From Chlorella sorokiniana (taxonomy: Eukaryota > Chlorophyta > Trebouxiophyceae > Chlorellales > Chlorellaceae), in assembly GCA_025917655.1 (NCBI GenBank), contig CP084620.1, forward strand, positions 2,480,001-2,544,000: 64,000 nucleotides of DNA, read 5' to 3'. Below the pieces are notes generated by a model. The model was not told where the DNA came from. It did not search any database and saw nothing but the letters and a program-made list of their open reading frames with translations. Shown here piece after piece: positions 1-11,329 of this stretch. The position numbers and the translations under genes are program-made. How positions within the stretch are numbered: the stretch's first letter is position 1; each line of letters starts with the position of its first letter.

Positions 1-1110
1 GCCGACCTCGCCGCCGCCGCCGCCGCGCTGCGCCGGCTGGACGCGCTCAGCGCGCCGGCGCCCTCCATCCTTCACCTGGCCGTCGCCTCCGGCGAAGCCG
101 ACAGCGTGGCCGCGCTGCGCGCCTGGGCGGACCAATCCGGCGCAGCCCTGCACGACGGCGGCGACGAGGGGGAGGCCGGCGGCGGCGGCGGGAGCCGCCG
201 CTGGGCCTGCTGCTGCTGGCGGCCGCCATGGGCCCCTCCCTGGATGCCGGCATGGCTGGGCAGCTGGCCGGTGAGGCGCGGCTTTGTTTCCGCTTTCATT
301 CGTGCTGTGCTGCGGCGGCAAGAGGGGCCTGACCCGGCCCTCTGCTGCCCTCAGCCCCCTCGCATCCTGCCGCAAGCACATGGGTCACCCAACCGTCGCG
401 GCACCACCCTTTCCAAGTCCCCCCCCCCCTCCCCCTACCGCCGCCGCTGCAGGGCTGCTTGGCTCCGAAGGACTTGCCCGCGCCGCCGACGCCCCAGGGC
501 CCAGCGGCTGGTCGCCACGCCGCGTGGCCGCCGCCACGGGCGCCGACGCGCTGCTTGCGGCGATGCCGCCGCAGCCAGAGCCCTCGCCTGCCGCAAGCCC
601 GCCTGAGCCGCCAGAAAGCGCTTCAGGTTCTGGGGACTGCAGCAGCGCTGCAGAGGAGGAGGAGGAGGCGGAGGGGGAGGAGGGGCAGGGCGCCATGGGC
701 AAGCTGCCGTGCAGCGAGCGGCTGCAGCAGAAGCTGCGTGCGCTGGAGGAGGACTGGGCCGGCAGCTGCACGCAGCCTCCCGGCAAGCCTGCTGCAGCCT
801 GCGGCGTGGATGTGCATGCGGCGCACGCCAAGGCGCGCGGCCCAAAGGCGGCACGCCGCGAGCCGCGCCCACCCTCCCACGACGCCTCGCTGCTGGCCGA
901 CCTGATGAGGGAGATGCACGTGCCGCGGGAAGCGGGGCGGCGCCACCTGGCAGCCCCACCCCGCTCGGCTCCGGCGCCTGCATCAACGGCGCGGCGGGCG
1001 GCGCTGGCCACGGCCTTGCCGCCTCCCACCCCCTGGCGGCGAGCGCGGCGGGTGCCGCCGCTGCGGTCGTGGCAGCCCTGGTCTCCGTGGCGGTTCGCTG
1101 GGCGTGGTGA
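1..1110 (+). CDS. 3' part of an ankyrin-like, possibly tail-anchored protein (partial at window edge)
   Basis: The frame is open from base 1, so the 5' part lies outside the window. Exon 1 (1 to about 270) encodes ILHLAVASGEADSVAALRAW, which looks like the start of an ankyrin repeat, and ends at a GGTGAGG donor. Exon 2 begins after a CTGCAG acceptor near 453. It encodes an acidic, glutamate-rich stretch, then a helical segment with ERLQQKLRALEEDW and SLLADLMREMHV. The best C-terminus lies in another frame: an Ala/Val-rich segment of about 20 residues (AAGAAAAVVAALVSVAV) ending RWAW and a stop at 1108-1110. That is the shape of a C-terminal tail anchor. Joining the two frames needs a one-base shift around 920-960, like those in other genes here. 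Function is unknown; the ankyrin and tail-anchor readings are inferences. Confidence 0.45.
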
Positions 1111-2189
1111 AGGGCGGCGCTCCGCTCACACACACTGCCCTCCCTCTCCCTGCCCTTGCTTGATGCTCAGAACACAAACAGATGCAGTAGGGATGCCGCT
1201 TCAAAGCCAAAGCCATTCCCTGCCTGCCTTGCAGTGCCTGCCTTTGTGATGCCAACCCCGCATGCAACCTTTGAAAGTTTCCTTCCTGGTCTGTTCATTA
1301 TCTAAACCTTCTGGCAGCGCCGTCCCCTGGCCTTCCCCCGCCCGTCCTTGCGTTCTTCACCCCGCCCAACAACCAGAACCACAGAGAGATGGCGCTCGCC
1401 GAGCCTCAAAGCAGGCTGAGTTGCCTGGCGGCCGAAAGCTATTTCCCTTAATATATGCAGTGAAGACAAATTGCTCTTGCCTCTTCAAGTTTTCATGCGT
1501 GTTGCTTTCCTTCACCTATGCAATGAAGGCATGTTTTGCCTGTTTTGCTCCTGCCGGCCGTTTTACTAGCGTTTGATTTTATTTGCACTGTATGAGCTAC
1601 GCAGAGGCGCAGCTGTTTGTTTGCCTGCTCCTGCCCTTGCAGTTCTCCTGATGGAGTGGTGGGCAGTTGTGTAACATGGTATTATTGGCGGGGCGGTTCT
1701 TGCAGCACGGTGTGACTGTGGAGAAGCTGCCACGGCGGTGACTGCTGCAGCAAAGGTCATCCAGGCCACCACTGCATGCTGTGCCCACCGCAGGTCTTCT
1801 TGAGTGTTGTGAAAGGGAGGGAGCAAGATGCGCAGGGCAGCCATAGAGGTCGCCGCACGGGTAGCACCTCCCAACAGGCGCCGCCACCTGGGCCGCGCCC
1901 TCTGGCCGCACCTGCAGCAAGCAGCGCTGACCCGCCGCCCACAATGTCCCACATCACCCACTAGCGGCCTTGAATTATTAATTTTCACAGCCAGGATCCG
2001 GCACCACAACACTGCAGGAGAGGGGCAGGTGGCAGTGCTGCCAAGGCGGCGGCATGGAGCAGCCCCATCCTGCAGGCTCGGCCACCACTAGTGCAGGGCG
2101 CTTCCCGCTGGTTGGAAGGGGTCCATGCTGGAGTTGGGGGCACGCTAGCCTGCCCTCTCATCCGCGTCGATGGATGCTAGCACGTTGCT
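1111..2189. other. Convergent intergenic region
   Basis: This stretch lies between the ends of the left-edge gene and the bZIP gene. It holds presumed 3' untranslated regions of both. The open frames on both strands show no recognisable protein features. GC content falls between about 1440 and 1700. A TGTAA motif, the usual green-algal polyadenylation signal, occurs on the plus strand near 1670. Confidence 0.5.
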
Positions 2190-4824
2190 TCAGGAGGGGG
2201 CAGGCGCGGGCGGTGAGCCCTGGGCGCTGAGCAGCCGGCAGCAGCCCGCTCGATCTGCGGGCACAGGCAGCCGCCCCCTCCCCCGCCTCAACCCTCCACC
2301 CCCGGCCACGGCAGGCTGCTGCCGCATCGCGTGGGTGCGCTGTCGCTGCAGCCCTGGCTGCCGCCGCCGCGAGTGCCCAGGACTCACCACATGGCTAGCG
2401 CATCGCAATGGAATGGGAAGGCCTCGCACACATACAGCGCCGCCTGCACCGGCGCCAGCAAGCGGCACAGAGTGCACGAGTTGATTTCCATCGCTGCCCG
2501 CTGCTCCCGCCGCAGGTTCTCCTTGATCAAGCGCAGCACCGCTTCTAGCTGTTGGGCGGCCTTGGGGCCCACACAAGTCCCCGCTGCGCACTCAGTGCCC
2601 GGCGCCCGGCCGGCGGCAACGGCAGCGGCGCTGCTGCCGCGGGCTCCCAGCAGCAGCAAGGCGACTGCCTGCATGTTGAGCTGCTGGCGCTGCTGGTAGA
2701 TGCGGCGCATGAGGGCGAGGTGGGCGGTGCGCTGCAGCAACAGCTGCTGCCGCTGCTGCTGGGTCAGGCAGAGCTCCTGGGGGCGGGGTGTGGGGGTGGG
2801 GGGAGGGTGCGGGGGGGGGGGCGAGCGAGCGACAAGCCAAGACACCAGTTGGTTGAAGCATGTTTTGCCATGGCTGGGTCATGCTGCCAGCCAGGCAGCA
2901 GGGCCCCCTTTCCCCGCGGCTCCACCTGGATGACGTGGAGCCACTTGGCACGTGCATGGGTGCCAGGCGGCGCTGCCCCCGCCATCGCCTCCTCGTCCCT
3001 CCGCTGCAGGAGCGACAGCACGTCCACGCCTTCTGCAGGGGGGCAGGGCTGTGTGCTCGTTGGCCCGGATACGTGCATGGCGCGTGGGGACGTACACAAG
3101 TTGGGTGGGAGAGGGGTAGGGGCCTGAGCGCCGAGCTATGCAAGGAGGGTGAGTAGCGAGCAGCGACTGCACTGGCCCAGCCAGGGGTGCGCCATCGGCC
3201 TCACCCGCCCGCAGCAGCTCCCTGCAGGTCCCCAAGATCTCCTGGATCAAGCCCAGCAGCTGGGCTCTGGTGGATGTGGAGAGCAGCAGATCTGCAGTCA
3301 ACCAGGGGGTAGGGGAGGTGTGCGTGTTTTGCTCCTGTTCCTCCTGGTGCATGGAGGGGCCCAGGCGGGTTTCAGCTCATAGCTGGCGGCCTGACGCTGC
3401 TTTACAAGAGATCCGGCCAAGGCCGCCAGCGCTTGAGCAGCTGCCTGCAGGGGAGGAACCCACCGGCGGGTCTGTGCTGGCGCAGGCCCCTCTCTTGCAG
3501 GAAGCTCCTCAGCTTGGACACCTGCGTGGGTGGGTGGGTGCCGGGGTGTGGGGGGCTGTTCAACCTGGCCCGAACCGAAGTTGGCGCTTTGCCGGGCTCA
3601 TTCCGGCCATCCCCTGTGGCAAACCAGCAGGGGATGGATTTTGAAGCAGGGCCCGTGTACAGGAACAGCGCCCCCTACCTGCTCCTGGAAGCGCGAGAGC
3701 AGGACGTCAAACGACTCTAGAGGCGGCGGCACGCCGTGAGGACCCAGCGACAGGCCCGTGCCGGCTGCCACGAGGGCTGCTTCCGCGCTGGCGGCCAGCG
3801 GATTGAGCGCAGTGCCACCCTGGCCAGCCCCCGCTCGACTGCCAGCCGCTGCCGGTCCCCGGGCAGGGCTGCTGCCGGCGTCGGCGCTGGCTGCCGGCCG
3901 GGTGCCAGGCCCGTCGTGCGGGCTCGCTGCCGCCGGCAAGCCTGGTGCTGACCCACCTCCTGGCAGCGTAGATGCCTCCACGGTTGCCTCAGCAGCGCCG
4001 TCCGCCTGCCCCTGCTCCTTTCCAGAGCAGCTCGGCCCACCGCAGGCGTCATGCAGCGGCTCGGCGCACAAGCAGCGCAGCTGCGCCCGCCCCGCTCTGC
4101 CTGCTGCCGCTGCCATTGCAGCGACTCGGCCTGGCTCTCCACGCGGGCCAGCTGCACCTGCAGCCTGTAGTGCTCGTCCTGCGGCGAAGGGGGCCAGAGG
4201 CGCATGCAATGCCTCAGGGGCTCCGTCGGCGGCTGGGACTGGAACCAGCACGGAGGCAGGCAGGACGCCTGCTGAGCGGCTGCCCTCCGCCTGGGCGGGC
4301 AGGATGGGCACAGGTCCCCGGTTCCAGCCCCAAAGCCAAACAACACCGCCGCCCCCAGGCCTCGCACCTCCAGCTCCCGGTTGCGGCTCTGCATGCCGTG
4401 CAGCGCTCCAGCCGGCGCCGCAGCGAGTCCAGGGCCACCTGCATGTCCAGCAGCCGCGCCTTCTGCCGCTCGCGGTACCGCTTCTGCGCCTGCCGGTTGG
4501 TGGCCTTCCGTTGGCTGTCTGCCGCTGCGCGCGCTGAGGCAGCCGCCAGCGAGGTCTTGCCAGAGACGGTGCTGATGGCTGGCGGCAGCGGCATACAGGG
4601 CAGCATCAGAACTGGGCCGGCCTGGCCGGCCTTAAGCATGGCTGGGTCAAGCGGTGGCGGCCATGCCACGCTGTCCGGTGCGGGTGCAGCGAGCGGCAGC
4701 TGGCCCTGCTGCGCGATGGGTGGAGTGCTGACGGCCCCTGCCGCTGCGCCACCGCTGCTGCCACCGGAGAGGGGTGGGGTGTAGGAGTGCGACAGGCACG
4801 GGCTGTGAGAGGGGCCAGTCTTGG
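2190..4824 (-). CDS. bZIP transcription factor
   Basis: A DNA-binding regulator expected in the nucleus. Near 4430-4530 (minus strand) the basic region reads ATNRQAQKRYRERQ, with the bZIP Asn-x7-Arg signature, followed by leucine heptads (ARLLDMQVALDSLRRRLERL). The N-terminal part is Pro/Ser/Ala-rich and low-complexity. Downstream exons give EHYRLQVQLARVESQAESLQ, a leucine-rich helix near 3150-3300 (LLGLIQEILGTCRELL), and a long helical C-terminal exon (2400-2790) with Gln-rich segments, ending FPFHCDALAM. That C-terminal style is familiar from other green-algal bZIP proteins. A small last exon ends at 2190. One frame change is needed just after the zipper. The 5' end is uncertain: the exon with the basic region starts at a CTGCAG acceptor at 4824, and the first exon was not identified. 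Target genes cannot be inferred. Confidence 0.75.
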
Positions 4825-6155
4825 CTGCAGCCAAAGGGGCCGGTGGAAGGTGGCGAGAGTCAAGTGCACAAGTTGGAATGTGCAAACTGTACTGTCGCAG
4901 GCAACGCACCTGACGCTCCTCTCTGTACTGCCAATGCTGACAAGCCCTGCAGGTATTCTGGCCAGCAGTCGTCGACGGGCACGCGCCTGCAGGCGGGAGT
5001 ATCGTTCCAATCCCCCATTATCAGGTGACAAAAGATGCGATGCCGCTGCACCACATCATCCCGTGTCTTCCACCAGCATTGACTTCATGTGGCGACTGAG
5101 ACGGGACCTCCTGAAGCACGGACAAGCGCCCAGGATGCTCGAGCGCCAGCCCGCTCCAACGGCGCCGTGTGCCAATGGTTGAGTAAGCCTCTGCCCCACT
5201 GTCCCCCCCTGTATGCACGCATTCCACTGGCACTGGCAGTTGCTGCAATCTCACTCATGAGGCACGCCGTCTGGAGTGGAGAGCAAAGCCTCGAGCTCTG
5301 TGAAAACTTCAGCCATCTCGCTTCCCCAGCGTTCTCACTGTTTATAGGTGCTATCTGCGCTTTTATTGATTCTATCGAGAGCATGAAACGATCTGCCGTT
5401 CGGTCGGCAGTCTTTGGTGTGCAGAGACCTCTGGTGGCATACGTCCTCGCGGCGCTGACGACTCGATGGGCCACTGAAACCGAATGGAGCGAGTTCTCTT
5501 TGCAAGTTCGTTTGGAATGAAGCTTGACTTGATTCGCGCCAGCTCGGCGGCCTCGTGTACTCTCTCGTCAGCGTGCGCTCGACCCCACGAGCCCTCACCC
5601 TTCCGGACACCAGCACAGCATGTTGCTTTGACGATGCAAACTTCCGGCATGTCCAAGACGCCGGGCGGCCTCCTGCTGCAGGTAGCAGTGCCAAGCAGCC
5701 CAGGCACAGCCAACGCTGCGAGCGCCGCCGCTGACCTGGCGTGCTGCCCGAAATCGGGAGGCGTGCAGTGTGTCACATTATGAGGAAACCTGGAAAGGGA
5801 CCATCCATTGAGGGCAGGGTGGATCAGGCCCTGCTAGCAGAAGAAAGATGAGCAATCATCCATGGCAAAGGTGGGAGGGCAAGGATGAGCGTGCATGAAG
5901 CGTGGGAGCTGGCGACATCTACAGAGCTGGGCGTCGAGCGTACAGAGGGGTTAGGAAGCGATATATTTTTATAGGGGGCAGGAAAGGAAGCTGCACACAG
6001 GTCCCTTGCAATGGGGGCTGAGCAGGTGCACGGTGCAAGGATCACAGGCGATGCATCTGACACGACGCTGCTCTGGGCGCTGAATGGGCTCGAAACTGGG
6101 GTCTGCCTGGTGTACGGGGTCAAGCGGCAGCAGAGCGCAGCGCACGAGAAAACGG
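4825..6155. other. bZIP 5' region and Fab1 3' region, no recognised gene
   Basis: About 1.3 kb between two genes transcribed in the same (minus) direction. It should contain the missing first exon and promoter of the bZIP gene and the 3' untranslated region of Fab1. GC content is lower than in the coding regions, especially 5200-6000. Open frames of 100-140 codons occur on both strands near 5090-5780 but show no domain, signal or conserved motif. Confidence 0.5.
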
Positions 6156-8121
6156 CTAGACAGCGTCGGGGTCCAGCGGCGGCTCGGGGGCCTCCCAGGC
6201 GGGCACCACTGTGAGGTAGGAGGAGATGGCGATCCTGCAAGCAGCGCGGGAAGCACGGCGGTACAGCACCAGCTGAGGGCGGCGACAGCGACGACAGACC
6301 CCAGGATGCGACCCCAGAGTCTTCAGCAACAGAACGCCATGAGACCTTCTGTTGGGCTGCTGCGGAAGCAAGCGAGGGGAGCTGCCCAGCGCGCCGTTGC
6401 AGCGGCAGGCAGAGGCTGCAGCGAGGGAGGGGCCGGGGCCACGCAGGCCGCCGCCATGTGGGCACCTGAATCGACGGCTGTACTGCTTGGGCGAGATGAC
6501 GGTCGGGTCCTTGCCCGCCCCCAGGATGCCGCTCTTCTTCACCCACGTCTCCACCTGCTTGTCCCAGGTGTACTGCAGCAGGCAGGCGGTACGGCGCGAC
6601 ACTGGATGGCGGCCACGCTCGGCACACCAACAGCGAGATGCTCCCCCGCCTCACCCGTGCCGTTGTTGCGTTGCCAGCAAGCCAGCATGCGCTTCCCCAG
6701 GCACTGCGCAAAGGGGCCCAGCGGCGGCGCCAGCAAGGCTTCCACCGGGCCTCCACACTCACGAGGCTGCACGAAAACAACCCCCACCTGGCGTATGTAA
6801 TCGATGACACCCACCACCAGCTCCTGGCTGTGCCGGTCCACCCCCACCAGCAGCGAGTAGTCCATCACGCCCAGCGACGACAGGAAGCTCGTGTCTGGTG
6901 AGGGAGGGCGGTGGTGCGGTGTGTGGGTGCGCGCATGGGAGTGCAGGAGTGTGTGGGTTGGGCAGGGGACAAGGGGGAGGAGGGCTGGGGCCAGGCGGCC
7001 AGGGCGCTTCCGCTACCAAGGCGCAGGGCCCGCAGCAGCAATCGTAACAGCAGCGATAGCACATACGACAATCGTAAAGCGGCGTCGAGCCAGCGGAGCG
7101 AAGAACAGCGTTGTCGAGGGCCGAAGAGCGAGCAGCAGCAGGTTTTCCCCCATCCACCCCACCCCCACCGACACGCACACACCTGACCACAGCGCGCGCT
7201 GCAGACGTGCGTAGGCACGCGGGCCCACCAACGTGGGCGCACTCAGGTTCAGCTCCTTCAGGTTTTCGTCCAGCAGCACCGCGCCTGCATGTGCGACACC
7301 ATTGCAGGGGGCGGGGGGGGTCAGGAGGCCTGCCCGAGCAGCAGCGGGCAGCGGGCACACGTTTGCAGCGCACGCGAGTATCAAACAAGGCGGCCTGCCA
7401 GGAGGGAGAGCCTGAGCTGTCTGGCAGGTGAGGCCCCGCTTTGAAGCCGCCAAGGTAGGCCACACGCCCTCAACATTCCTCCCCCACCCCACACCACACC
7501 ACACACACCTGCCACGGCAGGGTTATCGGCGGCGTACCGGTCCCGCTGGCTGCCCTTCAGGTCGTAGATGCGGGACACCTGCGGTACCGCAATGGTACAA
7601 TAGGTGACGCCACGCACGGCACGCGTTGCGCATGCCCGGCTAGCCGCACCCCAAGCCAGTCGCTGCCGCTGTCCTCTCATGCCTGCCCGGCAGCAGAGCT
7701 CTGCCTCGCCGACCCCGCTGGCGGCGCTCCCATGTGCAAGCAGCAGCACCCGGACGCCCGCACGCACCTGCGCGTCCCGCCCGTAGAACACGTTTTCGGT
7801 GACCAGCAGGTCCATCACTCCCTCCTTGCCGCCAAACGGGGGCGCCGCCGGGCGCCTCGTCCGCCTGTGTACTGCACCGACACCTGCAGTACACGCAGGG
7901 AGAGGGAGGGCGCAGTGAGGTGCAGGCTGGGCGGTGCGGCCGCTGAGGCAAGGTTCCAGCGGCTGCAAGCGCTTGCGGCATGGCCAGCTCCTCTGTTCCT
8001 GATGAGAATGCGGTTGAGCAAGGAGGCGAAGAGCCATACCCTATCCCCCCCCGCTTCCCGTCAGCTCATAGCCCCCCCCCCCCCCACCCCCACCCACACC
8101 CACACACACACACCACCAACA

Positions 8122-8183
<62 letters not shown>

Positions 8184-11100
8184 CCCCCCACCCCCACCCA
8201 CCTGGTACACCCCCAGTATCTTGGCCAGGCACGTGTCCTGGCCGCGGTGCAGCATGGTGCCCACGTAGCGGAAGTAGTCGGGCCCAAACTCGAGGAAGGA
8301 CTGGCGCTCGCTGCGCGACAGCTGCTTGATGATGTACCTGCGGGAGGGGGCACAGTGTGCGTGTGTGTGTGCAGGGCGCACATGGCAGTGCTTCGGTGTT
8401 CGAGCGCTGTGGAGGCATGGGCGGCCCTGAACTCCGGCCAAGCCTCCCACGCAGCCCCCCACCCCCAGGGCGAGGCCCACGGACGCTCCCACACAAAGCT
8501 GTCCAGGGAAGCTCTTGCATAAGCAATTCAGAAAAGCTTGTCTCTACATAAACGGCCCCACGTACGGGCAGCTGCGGGCCACACGCCACCCACCGCTTGT
8601 CGCAGGTGCGCGCAAAGTAGGCTGAGGACTTGCCGCCGCGGGAGGCCCACTTGCGGCAGCGGCACACCGAGGCCAGGTAGGCCTCCTCGCCGCCCTCCAC
8701 GCACCGCCGCCGCAGCTCCGCAAACTGGGGGCGTAGTAGGCGGTGACCTGGGGGAGGGGGAGGGGAGGGGGCACGCGGCGGGGCAGCGCCTCAACAGGAA
8801 GCGTGTGCAGGCTGAGCAGCTGGACGCGACGGCGGCGGGAGGCAGCCACAGGCTGCGGCAACACCGCTTCTGATGGCTCTGTCAGCGCACAGCACACTGA
8901 CTGCTGGTGTGCAGGCTGCAGCCGCGGCCCGCCAAACAACGGCGGCTGCTTGCCTGGAAGCGGGCGCGGCCCCAGGGCATGCCGGGCGAGGGGTCCTCCA
9001 GCGACAGCTGGCAGTCCAGCTGGCCCTCGTGGAAGAGCACCCGCCAGTCGCCGCTCGCCTCCGCCGCCAGCTCAGCCTGGCTCACCTCCCGGCTGCCAGC
9101 CGCAGGCTGCTGCCGCTGCTGCTGCTGCTGCTGGGGCGGCGAGGCGGCTGGCAGACCTGCTGCAGGGCCGCTCTCCGCAGCAGCCCCCTACATCCTGCGC
9201 AGGCTGCCCCTCTGCTGCGGCATCTGCGCTGGGTGCGGCAGCCGCCGCTCCCCGCTCTGCTGCTGCTGCTGCGGCTGCAGGTCGGGCACCAGGTTGCTGT
9301 GCCGCAAGCCGCTGTGCCCGCTGCGCGGCGACGCCTGCCACGAGCTGGGCACCGCCGCCGCGCTGGGCTCGGCGTCGCCGCCCGGCAGCCGCAGCGCTGC
9401 CGCCATCGCCCTCGCCGCCGCCGCGCTGCCCCTGCTCCCCAAACAGGATGTCGCCCACCGCGTCGTGCAGGTACTGCTGGTACTCCCTGCGGTACGACAG
9501 CGGTACAGCGGCAGCGCAGGGAGCCTGTTGGGCCGGCAACAAACAGGCAGCTGACCCCAGCTGCGCACGACGGCGCAGCTCTCGCCTCCCCCTGCCGCAA
9601 CGCCCGCACGGACAGCCCGGCCAGCCCATCACAGGCAGCGGCCTCCCCGCCTCCCCGCCCAGTGAGGCAGCATCTGCTGCCTCCCCGCCAGCCCAAGTTT
9701 TGCAGCGCCCCCCCCGCTGCGCTGCATGGCCCCCAACACCCCATCAAGGAGCACAGCCAGTGCGGAGCAGTGCGCGGCCGGCCAGCGCACCGCGTGGCCA
9801 GGAAGTAGGCGACTATGGAGGTGGGCTCGTCGTCAAACACGGCCACCCGCCGCCCGCCCGCCCCCGGCAGCAGCGCCCGCCCGCTGAGCTCCACCCTGCC
9901 GGCGGTGAGCGGCATGTGCCCGGGCACTTGCTCCGTGCGCATGCGGCCCAGCAGCGACAGCAGCTTGCTGGGGGGTTTGTCGGGGGCGGCGACGGCGGCG
10001 CGCCGGGCAGGCTGCGGGCGCTGCTGTTTAAGGAGAGGGGGCGGGACAGGGGCGGCACGTGCGCGGCAGCTGGCGCCGTGGATGCCGCGGCTGCCGCCGC
10101 TGCCGCCGCCTCGGACGCGACGCCGGCCGCAGCCGCGTCTGCTGCAAAGTCCTGGCTGCCGCCGGGGGCCAGGTCGGGAGGCATGGGGGCTTCCTGCAGC
10201 CTGGCGATGGCCCGCAGCCGGGAGGCGTCGGTGGATGCCGCGGAGCGCGGCGGGGATGGCAGCCCGCCGCTGCCAAACGCGGGCGGCGCGAGGCGCCCCC
10301 GCCGCCGCCGCCGTCGTTCGGCTCGCCGCTGCTGGGCGCGGCGTCGAGCACCCGCCCCCATTCGTCCCAGTGGCTCACGCTGACCCGGCTGGAGGCTTCC
10401 GCAATCAAGTGGCCCTCGGATCCCGCCGCCGAGTCCTCCTCAGCCAGCGCGGGGCCCTGCTGCATGCCGGGCGCCCCTCCAACGCTCTGCTGCTCCTCCG
10501 CCCCCTCCTCGCCGCTCGCAGGCGGTGCAGTCGTCGGCGGCGCCGCCCTTCCCCGCCCCGCTCGACCGGCGGCTGCAGCTGACCCACCAGGCTGGGCTGG
10601 TCCCCGATTGCGAGCGCTGCAGCGCGGCGCCGCCGCTGCGCCGCCGCTCCGTGAAGCTGCGCGTCAGCGACATGCGACCGAGGCGGGCCGACAGCTGCTC
10701 CAGGCGCGCGCCGACGCCGACGGGCGGCGCCTCCGCCTCCGCCTCCGCCTCCCTGCACAGCGGAAGGAAGCGGAGAGTCAGCTCAACCGGTGCGCCACTC
10801 CCGCAGCATGCAGCCTTCAAAAGGAAGGAGAAGATGCAGTTGAAAAGGCAGAGCCCACCCAGCAAAACAGCCTGCCAGCGACACAGCAAGCGTGAGGCGC
10901 ACACAGGGAAGGCCCCCGAGGCTGGCGCCTGCGCTGTTAAGCCCCCGCCACACGCTCTACAAATCCCTTGCCCCGCGCCTTACTGTTCATCAATCTCTTC
11001 ACTTAGCACTGCGCCAAACCCTCTACCAAACACTTGACCAAACCCTTGCGGCCCCCCCCCTGCCCCCCCCGCTCAAACACGATAGCGCACGAAGCGTCCC

Positions 11101-11295
11101 GTTGCCCCTACCTGATGTGCTGAGGCGCTTGGGCGTCAGCGCCTGCACCAGCTCGGGGTTGGGGTTGGTCAGGTCCAGACGGAAGGAGGGCGCCCCGCCA
11201 GCCCGCCACGCACCCGACTGCTGCTGCGCTGCTGACTGGGCTGATTGCTGCTGCTGCTGCTGCTGCTGCTGTTGCTGCTGCGCTGACTGCACTGA

Positions 11296-11329
<34 letters not shown>

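Noticed and set aside
5089-5776. Overlapping 120-140 codon frames on both strands
   Set aside because: No domain, signal peptide or splice pattern is visible, and the region is AT-richer intergenic DNA.
8743-10383. Very long plus-strand open frame (546 codons)
   Set aside because: It is antisense to Fab1 linker and kinase exons. Its translation is Ala/Arg/Pro/Gly-rich without any domain. In GC-rich DNA the opposite frames of coding exons stay open by chance.
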